Below, piece after piece: positions 46,566 to 55,834 of a stretch of DNA of 64,000 nucleotides (positions are counted from its first letter, which is position 1; each line of letters opens with the position of its first letter). The DNA comes from Streptococcus parasanguinis. GTDB lineage: Bacteria > Bacillota > Bacilli > Lactobacillales > Streptococcaceae. A program made the position numbers and the translations under genes. The DNA is taken from assembly GCA_018377375.1 (NCBI GenBank), contig JAGZZN010000001.1, positions 30,147 through 94,146 of the forward strand. Direction: 5' to 3'. Below the pieces are notes generated by a model. That model was given only the letters and a program-made list of their open reading frames with translations, was not told the origin of the DNA and searched no databases.

Positions 46566-46620
46566 CCATCATACAGAATTATCTATCTATATGCAACTTC
46601 CTTCTTAATTAGTGATTTAT
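46566..46620 (-). repeat. Duplicated promoter segment B (before 46512)
   Basis: Near copy of 45365-45419. Minus-strand TTGCAT (46596-46591), 17-bp spacer, TATGAT (46573-46568), with the same upstream AT-rich block. It gives the first gene of the unknown cluster the same promoter as 45337. Confidence 0.8.
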
Positions 46621-46673
46621 CAAATGTTATCAATCTTGAAACAACCTCAGAAAATAGAGAATCCCGTCCAGAT

Positions 46674-46702
46674 TTGAAAGTATCGTAAAATTAAGGTACA
46701 AT
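46674..46702 (+). promoter_or_regulatory. Promoter of the foldase lipoprotein gene
   Basis: TTGAAA (46674-46679), 17-bp spacer, TACAAT (46697-46702). Confidence 0.75.
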
Positions 46703-46734
46703 AGAGAAAGACAACTATGTTGGAAAGGAAGAAT

Positions 46735-47580
46735 ATGAAAAAATTAATCGCACTACTATTATTTTCCGGCTTGGCTTTAACAGCTTGTTCGTCCAATAAA
46801 ACAGATGCTAACTCTTCAAGCTCAAGCAAAGAAAAGACAGAGCAGACAGCAACTTCTAGCTCTAGTGAAAAAGATCAAAAGAAAATTGAAGAAGAACAAA
46901 AGAAATTAGAACAACTGCGCAAAGATTTTAACGATGCCATGACCAATGAAAATGCCGTCTTCCCTCAACTCTCAACTGATGTGGCTGAAGACGAAGCAGA
47001 GGTTAAAATCACAACAACTGAAGGCGATATCACTGTGAAGCTCTTCCCTAAATATGCCCCACTTGCAGTTGAAAACTTCTTGACCCACGCAAAAGAAGGC
47101 TACTACAATGGCTTACTTTTCCACCGTGTCATTAACAACTTTATGATCCAAACTGGGGATCCTAAAGGAGACGGTACGGGTGGCGAATCTATCTGGAAGG
47201 GCAAAGACAAATCCAAAGATTCAGGTACTGGTTTTGAGAATGAGTATTCTCCATACCTTTACAACCTTCGTGGAGCCCTTGCCATGGCCAATTCTGGTCC
47301 AAATACCAATGGTAGTCAATTCTATATCAACCAAAATAAGGATGATATTTCAAGTAAACTCCCAACTGACCGCTTCCCAGCTAAGATCATCGATGCTTAT
47401 AAAAATGGTGGAAATCCAACCCTTGATGGTGGCAACTACACTGTCTTTGGCCAAGTGATCGATGGCATGGATGTGGTCGACAAAATTGCATCTGCCGAAA
47501 CTGATGATAAGGACAAACCAAAAACAGACATCAAGATCGAGAAAATCGAGATCTTAAAAGACTACAATTTCAAGAAATAA
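46735..47580 (+). CDS. slrA: Cyclophilin-type peptidyl-prolyl isomerase lipoprotein (SlrA-like)
   Basis: A 281-residue surface lipoprotein that helps fold exported proteins. The signal peptide MKKLIALLLFSGLALTAC ends in the lipobox LTAC. A Ser/Lys/Glu-rich linker (to about residue 65) follows, then a cyclophilin domain with FHRVINNFMIQTGDP, MANSGPNTNGSQFYI and VFGQVIDGMDVVDKI. Pneumococcal SlrA has the same design. The start at 46735 follows GGAAAGGAAG. It is transcribed alone, with a terminator at 47583. Confidence 0.93.
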   Translation: MKKLIALLLFSGLALTACSSNKTDANSSSSSKEKTEQTATSSSSEKDQKKIEEEQKKLEQLRKDFNDAMTNENAVFPQLSTDVAEDEAEVKITTTEGDITVKLFPKYAPLAVENFLTHAKEGYYNGLLFHRVINNFMIQTGDPKGDGTGGESIWKGKDKSKDSGTGFENEYSPYLYNLRGALAMANSGPNTNGSQFYINQNKDDISSKLPTDRFPAKIIDAYKNGGNPTLDGGNYTVFGQVIDGMDVVDKIASAETDDKDKPKTDIKIEKIEILKDYNFKK

Positions 47581-47582
47581 TG

Positions 47583-47610
47583 AAAAGAGAACCAAAAGGT
47601 TCTCTTTTTC
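47583..47610 (+). terminator. Foldase gene terminator
   Basis: AAAAGAGAACC-AAAA-GGTTCTCTTTT, a perfect 11-bp stem with T-run, directly after the stop codon. Confidence 0.9.
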
Positions 47611-47635
47611 TATCAAATGTAAATTTTTCTTAGAA

Positions 47636-47767
47636 ACTTTCCTTAGGTGAGTACGGACGTCAGCGAACTTCTGCAAAGTTCCATGACTAATTATTGAGCC
47701 TAAGGTCTCAATAATTCCGTGTGCCTGAAACAAATCTGTTTCAGGCACTTTTCTCACTGCGGAATGT
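47636..47767 (-). repeat. Structured 132-bp repeat, copy 3
   Basis: Minus-strand orientation. The first hairpin is GTGCCTGAAAC/GTTTCAGGCAC. The second is AATTATTGAG/CTCAATAATT, a third compensated version of that stem. The third is GAACTT/AAGTTC with a five-base loop. The closing stem has one mismatch. It lies between convergent slrA and the ABC-F gene. Bases 47768-47892 are AT-rich with a weak hairpin and T-run at 47862-47890 and no gene. Confidence 0.85.
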
Positions 47768-47892
47768 TTCGGTCATTACTTGACTAAATTTAAAAATAAA
47801 ATCATTTAGATTTTTTGAATTAGATGTACCGCCTTATGTAAACAACAAAATTTCTTCATTCTAAAAAGCGAGACAAGTTTCTCTTTTTGTCT

Positions 47893-49434
47893 TTACGTCA
47901 ATTCATTAAAGTCCCAGATTTGGTCCATCCAGCCTTCATAGAAGTCTGGCTCGTGGCAAACCATGAGGATCGATCCCTTGTACTCTTTCAAAGCCCGTTT
48001 CAATTCATCTTTGGCATCCACATCCAAGTGGTTGGTCGGCTCGTCTAGTACTAAGACATTGTTTTCACGATTCATCAAGAGACAGAAGCGTACCTTGGCT
48101 TGTTCTCCACCGGATAGCACCTGGATTTGGCTCTCGATATGCTTGGTGGTCAAGCCACAGCGAGCAAGGGCTGCACGGACTTCTGCTTGGTTGAGAGCCG
48201 GAAAGGCATTCCAAACTGCTTCTAGCGGTGTCTGACGATTGCCCCCTTCGACCTCTTGCTCAAAGTAGCCAAGCTCTAGGTAGTCTCCACGCTCGACTTC
48301 TCCAGCGATTGGTGGGATGATTCCTAACAAGCTCTTCAAGAGAGTGGTTTTCCCGATCCCGTTGGCCCCGATGATGGCTACCTTTTGATTGCGTTCAAAT
48401 GTTAGATTCAAAGGCTTGGTCAAAGGACGGTCATAGCCAATCTGAAGATCCTTGGCCTGGAAGATAAAGCGACCAGGAGTCCGGGCATTTTTAAATTCAA
48501 AGGAGGGCTTTGGTTTCTCACTTTGCAACTCAATGAGTTCCATTTTGTCCAGCTTCTTCTGACGAGACATGGCCATATTCCGTGTAGCCACACGCGCCTT
48601 ATTGCGGGATACGAAATCCTTCAAATCAGCAATCTCTTTTTGCTGGCGCTCATAAGCCGCTTCCAATTGCGATTTCTTCATTTCATAAACTTCAAGGAAT
48701 TGGTAGTAGTCACCTGAATAGCGGGTTAACTGCTGATTTTCCACATGGTAGACGATATTGATCACATCGTTCAAGAAAGGAATATCATGGGAAATGAGGA
48801 CAAAGGCATTTTCATAATTCTGCAAGTAGCGTTTGAGCCAATCGATATGCTCTGCATCCAAGTAGTTGGTTGGCTCGTCCAAGAGAAGGATATCTGGTTT
48901 CTCAAGTAAGAGTTTGGCCAAGAGGACCTTGGTCCGTTGCCCACCTGACAAGGAGGTCACATCCGTATCCATGCCAAAGTCCATGACCCCAAGAGCACGC
49001 GCTACTTCATCGATCTTGGCATCCAAGGTATAAAAATCACGACTTTCTAGACGCTCTTGAAGTTCCCCAACCTCTTCCATCAGAGCATCGACATCGGCTC
49101 CCTCTTCCGCCATGGCCATATAGAGATCATTGATGCGAGCTTCAGCTGTGAACAACTCATCAAAAGCGGTCCGTAAAACATCGCGAACTGTTTGTCCTTC
49201 TTCTAAGACCGAATGCTGATCCAGGTAACCTGCCGTCACATACTTAGACCACTCCACCTTTCCTTCATCAGGTTGCATTTTACCTGTCACGATACTCATG
49301 AAGGTCGATTTCCCCTCACCATTGGCCCCGACAAGACCAATGTGCTCTCCCTTTAGCAAACGGAAGGACACATCCTCAAAAATCGCCCGGTCCCCAAAAC
49401 CGTGACTCAAATTTTTCACTTCTAAAATACTCAT
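47893..49434 (-). CDS. ABC-F family ATPase
   Basis: A 513-residue soluble tandem ABC protein without membrane helices. Walker A motifs are GANGEGKST and GANGIGKTT, signatures LSGGQRTKV and LSGGEQAKV, and Walker B motifs ILLLDEPTNYLD and VLVLDEPTNHLD. The linker between domains carries a basic helix pair (ERQQKEIADLKDFVSRNKARVATRNMAMSRQKKLDKM) typical of ABC-F proteins that act at the ribosomal E site. It fits the YbiT-like housekeeping group better than antibiotic-resistance members, but that placement is a guess. Confidence 0.92.
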   Translation of the reverse strand: MSILEVKNLSHGFGDRAIFEDVSFRLLKGEHIGLVGANGEGKSTFMSIVTGKMQPDEGKVEWSKYVTAGYLDQHSVLEEGQTVRDVLRTAFDELFTAEARINDLYMAMAEEGADVDALMEEVGELQERLESRDFYTLDAKIDEVARALGVMDFGMDTDVTSLSGGQRTKVLLAKLLLEKPDILLLDEPTNYLDAEHIDWLKRYLQNYENAFVLISHDIPFLNDVINIVYHVENQQLTRYSGDYYQFLEVYEMKKSQLEAAYERQQKEIADLKDFVSRNKARVATRNMAMSRQKKLDKMELIELQSEKPKPSFEFKNARTPGRFIFQAKDLQIGYDRPLTKPLNLTFERNQKVAIIGANGIGKTTLLKSLLGIIPPIAGEVERGDYLELGYFEQEVEGGNRQTPLEAVWNAFPALNQAEVRAALARCGLTTKHIESQIQVLSGGEQAKVRFCLLMNRENNVLVLDEPTNHLDVDAKDELKRALKEYKGSILMVCHEPDFYEGWMDQIWDFNELT

Positions 49435-49614
49435 GCTTGACTCTCTTTCATTGATTTCACTCGTATGATTATATCATCTTCACTGCAAAATGAAAAGGGA
49501 GCCCAACTCCCTTTAGAATATATATAAATAAATTATAAGTAAGATAGGTTACGCGATTTTGTCAAGAAATCAAAATAAGTTCTAACTTATGAATTTCATA
49601 AAGAATATACCGAA

Positions 49615-49746
49615 ACTTTCCGCCGTGAGAAAAGTGCTAGAAACAATAATGTTTCTAGCACTCGGGAGTTTTGAGACCTTAGGCTCAAAACTAAGTCATG
49701 GAACTTCTTTGAAGTTCGCTGACGTCCGTACTCACCTAAGGAAAGC
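49615..49746 (+). repeat. Structured 132-bp repeat, copy 4
   Basis: First hairpin GTGCTAGAAAC/GTTTCTAGCAC, so two adjacent pairs are changed on both strands compared with copy 1. Second AGTTTTGAG/CTCAAAACT. Third GAACTTC-TTT-GAAGTTC. About 75 bases upstream (from TTACGCGATTTTG) resemble those of copy 1. It lies between an arsC-like gene and the start of the ABC-F gene. The short words CCAACTCCCTTT occur on both sides (49503-49514, 49782-49793). Confidence 0.85.
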
Positions 49747-49797
49747 TTCTGGCATAATTTTATTATAGATCTGAAGAAAATCCAACTCCCTTTTCAT

Positions 49798-50151
49798 TTA
49801 CAAATCCAAGTCTGCGTATGGTTTCCGGTAGCCCACTTGAACCACTTTTCCGTCTTTAACAAGTAGGGGGCGCTTGATCAGCATACCATCTGAAGCAAGG
49901 AGATCCGCCGCTTCTTTCACCGTCAGTTGATCCACCTTATCTTTCAAACCGAGTTCCCGGTATTTCATCCCGCTGGTATTAAAGAAAGACTTGATTGGTA
50001 GGCCAGATGCTGCCATCCAGTCCTGTAATTCTTGACTAGTCGGTGTTTCGGTTACAATATTTTGGCTCTGAAACTCACATTGAAGACCGTCCAATTCTGA
50101 CTTAGCTTTTCGACAAGTCGAACATTTTGGGTATTCAATAAATGTATACAT
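49798..50151 (-). CDS. ArsC/Spx/MgsR-family thioredoxin-fold protein
   Basis: A 117-residue member of the arsenate reductase-like family. The redox motif CSTCRKAKSEL is at residues 10-20, and the C-terminal half carries IKRPLLVKDGKVVQVGY, typical of the YffB/MgsR/ArsC-like branch. The Spx signature for RNA polymerase binding is not obvious, so I do not call it Spx. It could be a thiol oxidoreductase or a stress regulator. Five bases after ogt, same operon. Confidence 0.85.
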   Translation of the reverse strand: MYTFIEYPKCSTCRKAKSELDGLQCEFQSQNIVTETPTSQELQDWMAASGLPIKSFFNTSGMKYRELGLKDKVDQLTVKEAADLLASDGMLIKRPLLVKDGKVVQVGYRKPYADLDL

Positions 50152-50156
50152 CGATT

Positions 50157-50648
50157 TTATTTCTCCTTCCAGGTAATTCCTTCGTGTTTTAAAAGCCAGC
50201 GTTTGCGATCAAGTCCAGACGCATAGCCCGTCAGTTGTCCATCTTTTCCCATCACACGGTGGCAAGGGACTAAGATCGTCAAGGGATTGCGTCCGACAGC
50301 CTGTCCCACGGCTTGGGCTGAACCACAAGAAAGATCCTGGGCAAGCTGGCCATAGGTTTTGGTCTCACCATATGGGATCTCTCGCAATAACTGCCACACC
50401 CGCTCTTGAAAGGCTGTTCCTTGCGGTGCTAGTGGAAAGCTGATAGCGATTGGATCCCCAGCAAAATAGTGGTCCAACCACTCCTTCACCTTCTCATGGT
50501 AGGGATGGATCTGCTCCAGCGCCCCATAGGGATCAGGCGCCTCCTCTTTCGGATCATAAAAATCAAGCTCTACAAGGCCTTCTTCACTGACAATGATCGA
50601 AAGAAGCCCCATAGGGCTTTCATAAAATTGTTTAAGATAGAGTGTCAT
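50157..50648 (-). CDS. ogt: Methylated-DNA-protein-cysteine methyltransferase
   Basis: A 163-residue suicide repair protein that takes alkyl groups from O6-methylguanine. The active-site motif ILVPCHRVMG, with the acceptor cysteine, and the helix-turn-helix VWQLLREIPYGETKTYGQLA are intact. The start at 50648 (MTLYLKQFYESPMG) overlaps the end of the GNAT gene by 17 bases; the longer open frame upstream lies inside that gene. Confidence 0.94.
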   Translation of the reverse strand: MTLYLKQFYESPMGLLSIIVSEEGLVELDFYDPKEEAPDPYGALEQIHPYHEKVKEWLDHYFAGDPIAISFPLAPQGTAFQERVWQLLREIPYGETKTYGQLAQDLSCGSAQAVGQAVGRNPLTILVPCHRVMGKDGQLTGYASGLDRKRWLLKHEGITWKEK

Positions 50649-51213
50649 TGTAGGCCGCTTCTGCTCTTTGGTCCCAGCGGTCCTCTTCTGAGACCACTTG
50701 GAACAAACTGGTTTCTGCTTTTCGTTTGATCTTTTGATAAGCCAGACGGACGCCATCAATTGGGACCTTTCCACAATAATGGTAGCCCAATTTTTCAAGC
50801 AAATGTTGCATGACCAGATTATCCGGGTGGGTATCGCAACGGAAATCTGGCCCTTTTTCTCCTTCGATTAAACCTTGAAGGAAGGTCTGAGCAACCCCTT
50901 TGCCAGCAGCTTCTTTGGCTACAGCGACCCGGTGAAAAGTGACATACATATAGTTGTCATGCTCCCACTTACCATCATAAATCTCATTGTAAGCCGCTTC
51001 GTTGCCCTTGTAGACAACTGCATAAGCGACGACTTCCTGATCTTCAACGGCGACATAGCCACGACTTTCTAGAATATCCTCAAAAATGATCTCTTCATCT
51101 GGATAGCCATCCTGCCACTGGTCGACCTGTCTTTGAGCCAGGCTTTCCTTGGCATCTTGGATAATTTCCATAATTCGCTTAATCTCATTGGGATAAGCCA
51201 TTCTAATTTCCAT
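50632..51213 (-). CDS. GNAT acetyltransferase
   Basis: A 193-residue acetyltransferase (MEIRMAYPNEIKRIMEIIQDAKESL). The acetyl-CoA motif is HRVAVAKEAAGKGVAQTFLQGLIEG near residue 95-118, followed by RCDTHPDNLVMQHLLEKLGYHYCG. Substrate unknown. It is transcribed with rsmI upstream and ogt downstream. Confidence 0.87.
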   Translation of the reverse strand: MEIRMAYPNEIKRIMEIIQDAKESLAQRQVDQWQDGYPDEEIIFEDILESRGYVAVEDQEVVAYAVVYKGNEAAYNEIYDGKWEHDNYMYVTFHRVAVAKEAAGKGVAQTFLQGLIEGEKGPDFRCDTHPDNLVMQHLLEKLGYHYCGKVPIDGVRLAYQKIKRKAETSLFQVVSEEDRWDQRAEAAYNDTLS

Positions 51214-51230
51214 CCTGCTTCCAACCTTTC

Positions 51231-52088
51231 CTACTCTTGATGGTAACGAGCATAGAGCTCACTCTTTTGCAGGCCGTATTGTTTGGCGACCTGTTTAATT
51301 GCTTGATTTTTCTTCATGCCCTCTTGGACCAAGGTATCGATCTCTTGGATCAAGTCGACCTCTTCTAGGTCTAGCTCTTCTTCCTTGGCTCCTTCGACGA
51401 TCAAGAGACACTCCCCTTTGAGGGGATTTTCTTCAAGAAATGCGACTAACTCAGAAATACTGCCGCGAGTATATTCCTCGTAGATTTTGGTTAATTCACG
51501 AACCAGGACGACAGGACGATCCCCATAGACAGCCAACATATTCTCTAAGGTTGCCTTCACTCGATGGGGAGACTCATAAAAGATCTGAGTCTCAGGATAG
51601 GCCACTTTTTCTTGGAAAAAGGCTTTCTGTTGCCCCTCTTTGCGAGGCAGAAATCCATAAAAAATATGAGGTTGAGGGGCTAGGCCACTGGCAATCAAAC
51701 CAGTTATACCTGCACTAGGACCAGGAACAGCTACGACAGGAATCTCGCGTTCAATCGCTGCCTTGACCAAATCATGACCAGGGTCAGAAATACTAGGGAG
51801 TCCTGCATCTGAGACTTGTGCCACATCCTTTCCGGATTCTAAATAGGCGATTAGATCTGGAATTTTCTCCATGGCATTGTGCTCATGAAAGCTAGTCTGG
51901 GGTGTCGCAATCTCAAAATGCTTGAGCAAGAGGCCTGTATTTCTAGTATCCTCAGCTGCGATCAAGTCCACATCCTTTAAGGTCTGGACCATGCGGTAAC
52001 TCATATCTTCACGATTGCCGATCGGTGTTGGGACTAGGTAAAGGACCCCTGTTTTCTTTTCCCCTTTAAAACTTCGTTGGATCTGCAT
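51231..52088 (-). CDS. rsmI: 16S rRNA 2'-O-methyltransferase RsmI
   Basis: A 285-residue tetrapyrrole-methylase-fold enzyme that methylates C1402 of 16S rRNA. Visible landmarks are GVLYLVPTPIGNREDMSYR, the segment VDLIAAEDTRNTGLLLKHF, VSDAGLPSISDPG and VAVPGPSAGITGLIASG. It starts two bases after yabA, in the tmk-holB-yabA-rsmI operon. Confidence 0.96.
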   Translation of the reverse strand: MQIQRSFKGEKKTGVLYLVPTPIGNREDMSYRMVQTLKDVDLIAAEDTRNTGLLLKHFEIATPQTSFHEHNAMEKIPDLIAYLESGKDVAQVSDAGLPSISDPGHDLVKAAIEREIPVVAVPGPSAGITGLIASGLAPQPHIFYGFLPRKEGQQKAFFQEKVAYPETQIFYESPHRVKATLENMLAVYGDRPVVLVRELTKIYEEYTRGSISELVAFLEENPLKGECLLIVEGAKEEELDLEEVDLIQEIDTLVQEGMKKNQAIKQVAKQYGLQKSELYARYHQE

Positions 52089-52090
52089 GC

Positions 52091-52411
52091 TTACTCCCTA
52101 AATAACAACTCGTCACAAAACATACACTCTTCATCGTTCTCACGGCGTTGACCATAGGAATAGGTGCAAATGTGAAAACCATCATTGTAAATGCGTTGCA
52201 AATTTTCACGGCCATGGTGTTGTGACTTTGCGGATGCGGTCTTCTCAACTTCCCCCAAACGCTCTCTCAATTTATCATTTTCTAAGCGAAGAGCTGTATT
52301 TTCTTCGATGACTTGTTTCAAATTTTTCTTGATGGCTTCAACTTCAGCCAAGGTGACCAACAAATTCTGAGAAAAGCCGTCTAAAGCATCAAATAATTCT
52401 TTTTTATTCAT
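52091..52411 (-). CDS. yabA: Replication initiation control protein YabA
   Basis: A 106-residue regulator that tethers DnaA to the sliding clamp and limits re-initiation. The N-terminal coiled coil/leucine zipper ([47 protein letters not shown]) leads to a zinc site with His, Cys and CMFC ([26 protein letters not shown]). It sits between holB and rsmI, as expected. Confidence 0.95.
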   Translation of the reverse strand: MNKKELFDALDGFSQNLLVTLAEVEAIKKNLKQVIEENTALRLENDKLRERLGEVEKTASAKSQHHGRENLQRIYNDGFHICTYSYGQRRENDEECMFCDELLFRE

Positions 52412-52420
52412 TCTGACTCC

Positions 52421-53314
52421 TTAACTTTCTAAGCTCAAAACCATATATTCTAGAGCATTTTGAAAAGAAACATTGGCCTTCCACATGGTGCGAGCAAGAC
52501 TCAATTTTTCCAGCAACTGCTGGGATCTGCTCAAGCGCAACTGCTCTTCTAAAGACAACTCCATCAAACGAAAAGCCTGGCTTTGTTTTACCTTATCATC
52601 TGCTAAGCTCACCAATCGGGTCACTTCCAAATAGGCGCTATTCAAATTGGAGTGACAACGTTCGATGAACTGATTACAAACTTTCGCCAACTCAAAAAAA
52701 GTAGCATTCTTTTTTTGCTGCTCTGCCTCTTCAAGACTAAAACTAAATCGAGCTACTAGACTTGCCTGCGATTTAATCAAACCTTCTTTTTCTAGACGTT
52801 CGGTAAGGTAGGCTTGCTTTTTGGGAAAATGGACCTGCTGGGCCCGACTTTTGATGGTCGGTAAAATCAAGTTTTCATCGGATGTCAACAAGAAGAGATA
52901 GATCTCACTCTGGGGTTCTTCCATAACCTTTAAGAGAGAATTCGCTGCATTGGTGTGCATCTTGTCCGCATCTTGGACGATAAAGACTTGCCGACTTCCT
53001 TCAAACCCGGATTGAGAAAAGTCTTGAACCAACGAGCGAATACGCTCAGTCTTAATGATCTGGTTGACTGGACGCACGATCTTTACGTCTGAGAACTCTT
53101 CTTCAGCAATCAAGCGACAGGACCGACATTTGCCACAAGGCCAGACTCCTTGCAAATCTTCACAAAACTGACTTTGAGCTAGCAAGAGAGCCATCTCAAA
53201 ACTGGCAAACGAACCTGTAAAAAGATAAGCATGACTGAGCTGTTTGTGTTCTAGGATCTGGGTGAAGCGCTCCACCAATTCTGGCTGGAGCTGTTGGATC
53301 TCTTCTAGATTCAT
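52421..53314 (-). CDS. holB: DNA polymerase III delta' subunit
   Basis: A 297-residue clamp-loader subunit. It shows LSHAYLFTG, the zinc module [16 protein letters not shown], and the sensor/SRC-like region [28 protein letters not shown]. The P-loop is degenerate (GSFASFEMA), as is normal for delta', which does not bind ATP. Its start overlaps the tmk stop by four bases. Confidence 0.94.
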   Translation of the reverse strand: MNLEEIQQLQPELVERFTQILEHKQLSHAYLFTGSFASFEMALLLAQSQFCEDLQGVWPCGKCRSCRLIAEEEFSDVKIVRPVNQIIKTERIRSLVQDFSQSGFEGSRQVFIVQDADKMHTNAANSLLKVMEEPQSEIYLFLLTSDENLILPTIKSRAQQVHFPKKQAYLTERLEKEGLIKSQASLVARFSFSLEEAEQQKKNATFFELAKVCNQFIERCHSNLNSAYLEVTRLVSLADDKVKQSQAFRLMELSLEEQLRLSRSQQLLEKLSLARTMWKANVSFQNALEYMVLSLES

Positions 53315-53949
53315 TTCAATGTCCCCAAGCGTTTTTCTAAAACAGCTAAGACATCCGTAAAGACTGCTTCAAAGGATTGACTGGCATCGATTTTCACGAT
53401 GCGCTCTGGTTCCTTTTCATACAAGGCCAAATAACCTTGTCTGACTTTTTGGTGAAGCTCCAATCCTTCCAAATCCAAACGATTGACTTCCCGCTCTTGG
53501 TTTTTCGCAATTCGTGCGAGCCCTTCTTCGACATCCAGATCAAAGTAAAGGGTTAGGTCTGGCTTAAGACCATCTGTCGCGAATTGATTGAGCCACTCGA
53601 TGTCTTCCACACTCAGACCGCGACCATACCCTTGATAAGCCACCGAGCTGTCAATAAAGCGGTCCATCAAGACAACCTTCCCACTTGCAAGGGCTGGCAA
53701 GACACGTTCCACCAAATGCTGCCGGCGACTAGCAATATAGAGCAACAACTCGGTCTTGGCATCCATACTAGTATGGTCTGGATCCAAAATGACTTGGCGG
53801 ATCTTTTCGGCAATGTCGACACCACCTGGTTCACGAGTTGTAATAAAAGGGATTCCTTTTTCTTCAAGTAGAGGCAAAATGGCTTCTAGGACCGATGATT
53901 TTCCCGCTCCTTCTGGACCTTCAAATGAAATTAATGTACCGTTTACCAT
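53311..53949 (-). CDS. tmk: Thymidylate kinase
   Basis: A 212-residue P-loop kinase for dTMP to dTDP. Motifs: [17 protein letters not shown], and [17 protein letters not shown]. First gene of the tmk-holB-yabA-rsmI operon. Confidence 0.97.
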   Translation of the reverse strand: MVNGTLISFEGPEGAGKSSVLEAILPLLEEKGIPFITTREPGGVDIAEKIRQVILDPDHTSMDAKTELLLYIASRRQHLVERVLPALASGKVVLMDRFIDSSVAYQGYGRGLSVEDIEWLNQFATDGLKPDLTLYFDLDVEEGLARIAKNQEREVNRLDLEGLELHQKVRQGYLALYEKEPERIVKIDASQSFEAVFTDVLAVLEKRLGTLK

Positions 53950-54098
53950 AGTATCCTCTTTCTGTTTTTCTTCTTTTTATTTTACCAAAAATAAGGGTAA
54001 AAATCTTGTATTTTAGGAGAGAAAATTTTTCAAAGTCATTTTCATTTTTTCACTTTTTTGTTACAATGATCTTATAAAGTTTTAGGAGACAACCTATC

Positions 54099-54986
54099 AT
54101 GTTTAAATTTAAAGATATTCTGGCTATCATTTTGGGGGCCGGCATTTTTTCATTTGGGATCTATTTTTTGGTCATTCCCTTTCACTTCTATGAAGGAGGA
54201 GCAACAGGGATTACCTTGATCACCTATTATCTTTTCAAAATCCCTGTATCCATCATGAACTTGCTGATCAATATCCCTCTCTTCGTTTTGGCTTGGAAGC
54301 TGCTGGGCAAGAAATCTCTTTATCTGAGCTTACTGGGGACCTTTTCGGTTTCGGCTTGGATGGCTATTTTTGAAGCCATGCCCCTCAGCCACCGCTACCA
54401 TCACTTCATCTTTAACGCCTTTAAAGGAGATATTCTGCTTGCCTGTATTGCCTCAGGGGTTGTGCTTGGTTTGGGGCTAGGGATCATCTTCAATGCTGGA
54501 GGAACCACTGGAGGAACAGATATCCTCGCTCGCATCTTTAATAAATACACTTCCCTCAGTATGGGAAAACTCATGTTGATTGTAGATGCCATTGTTCTGA
54601 CAACTGTTGTCGTAGTCTTCCAAGATGTCCGTACCGCCATGTATACTCTCTTCTTCATCCTGATTGACACCCTTGTGATCGACTTGATTGGAGAAGGTGG
54701 TTTCGCTGGAAAAGGCTTCCTCATCGTTACATCTAAACCAGAAGAAATTGCCCAAAAGGTATCTGACGATCTGGGTCGCGGGATTACCTTTATCCGTGGG
54801 ATGGGCTATTACAGCCGTAAGGACCTGGATATCGTCTACTGTGTCGTTTCGCGGAATGAGATGAAACAAATGAAAGACATCATCAATCGTATTGATCCAT
54901 TCGCCTTTATCACTATTTCCGAAGCCCATGAAATTCTCGGCGAAGGCTTCACTTTAGATAGAGAAAAACAACCCATTACTCGTTAA
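54099..54986 (+). CDS. YitT-family membrane protein
   Basis: A 295-residue protein with five to six helices followed by a C-terminal DUF2179 domain (GFLIVTSKPEEIAQKVSDDLGRGITFIRGMGYYSRKDLDIVYCVVSRNEM). The membrane part has FGIYFLVIPFHFYEGGATGITLI and GLGIIFNAGGTTGGTDILARI, hallmarks of YitT/DUF161. The role is unknown in streptococci. It is divergent from tmk and convergent with the CBS gene, with a shared terminator. Confidence 0.9.
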   Translation: MFKFKDILAIILGAGIFSFGIYFLVIPFHFYEGGATGITLITYYLFKIPVSIMNLLINIPLFVLAWKLLGKKSLYLSLLGTFSVSAWMAIFEAMPLSHRYHHFIFNAFKGDILLACIASGVVLGLGLGIIFNAGGTTGGTDILARIFNKYTSLSMGKLMLIVDAIVLTTVVVVFQDVRTAMYTLFFILIDTLVIDLIGEGGFAGKGFLIVTSKPEEIAQKVSDDLGRGITFIRGMGYYSRKDLDIVYCVVSRNEMKQMKDIINRIDPFAFITISEAHEILGEGFTLDREKQPITR

Positions 54987-54991
54987 TAGAA

Positions 54992-55024
54992 AAATCAGAC
55001 TGGATGATCATCCAGCCTGATTTT
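54992..55024. terminator. Bidirectional terminator between yitT and the CBS-domain gene
   Basis: AAATCAGACTGGATG / CATCCAGCCTGATTT with one mismatch, and T-runs on both strands. Confidence 0.88.
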
Positions 55025-55027
55025 TTA

Positions 55028-55684
55028 TTAAATAGCTTTTGCGCTAGTTCGAGTGATTTCATCGACTTTCAAACCGTTGGATTCAAATTTACTACGGATT
55101 CCTTCTAGATCTGTCACCCCATCAATTTGAACTTCGATGACGACACGATCGTCTTTGGTTGGGATATTGACTGTATTGGCGATGTTATACCCTTCTTCTA
55201 CAATCAAGTGAATGATTTGCTCGAGAACGCCAACCTTATCTTCAGTCACAAAGCGTACACGGACTCCTTCTTCTCCATAACCGGACACTTCAAGGAAGGC
55301 ACGGAAAATATCACGGTCAGTGATGACACCGGATACCTGGTCATTGTCCACGACTGGAAGAATTCCCACCTTGTTCTTATACATGAGGTAGGTCGCATCT
55401 TCTAAGCTAGCAAATTTTGAGATGGTAATGACATCGCGAAGCATGACATCTTTGACCTTGGTCTTGTTCAAGAGATAGTTCATCTCATAAATCGACAAGC
55501 TGGTTGCTTTAGATGGACTTGCTTCTGCAATCGTACCTTCTGTCACCAAGCCAACTAATTGATCATTTTCAATGACCGGCAAACGGTGTAAGCCTTGTTC
55601 GCGCATCAAATCTGCCGCATGAGCAATTGTCGTATCTGGACTAATGTAAACCACTTTACGTGTCATAAAATCTTTAACAGCCAT
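55028..55684 (-). CDS. CBS-domain protein with C-terminal ACT-like domain (AcuB-like)
   Basis: A 218-residue protein with two CBS motifs (MAVKDFMTRKVVYISPDTTIAHAADLMREQ..; VKDVMLRDVITISKFASLEDATYLMYKNKVG) and an ACT-like regulatory tail (VRFVTEDKVGVLEQIIHLIVEEGYNIANTVN). Such proteins sense adenine nucleotides or amino acids. In pneumococcus a similar gene lies next to livF. The start at 55684 follows AGGAG. Position and an ACT domain next to an amino acid transporter hint at a nutrient-sensing role, which is inference. Confidence 0.88.
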   Translation of the reverse strand: MAVKDFMTRKVVYISPDTTIAHAADLMREQGLHRLPVIENDQLVGLVTEGTIAEASPSKATSLSIYEMNYLLNKTKVKDVMLRDVITISKFASLEDATYLMYKNKVGILPVVDNDQVSGVITDRDIFRAFLEVSGYGEEGVRVRFVTEDKVGVLEQIIHLIVEEGYNIANTVNIPTKDDRVVIEVQIDGVTDLEGIRSKFESNGLKVDEITRTSAKAI

Positions 55685-55714
55685 AACAAGTTCTCCTATG
55701 TTTTTATTAGTTTT

Positions 55715-55752
55715 ATTATACTTGATTTTAAAGATGATTTCAAACGCTTTCA
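55715..55752 (-). promoter_or_regulatory. Promoter of the CBS-domain gene with cre-like sequence
   Basis: Minus-strand TTGAAA (55743-55738), 17-bp spacer, TATAAT (55720-55715). The 14-mer TTCAAACGCTTTCA (plus strand 55739-55752) matches the cre consensus at 12 of 14 positions and overlaps the -35 box. Confidence 0.65.
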
Positions 55753-55834
55753 GCAGTTTTCTCTTGTTTTCAAAATTTAGAAAAATCAAACACACGTACC
55801 TTTTTATTCAACATTTAAATCTTGCAAACTAGTC

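Noticed and set aside
49798..50151. Calling the ArsC-like protein Spx.
   Set aside because: The CxxC motif fits, but the RNA polymerase-binding features of Spx are not evident and the gene lies with DNA repair genes.
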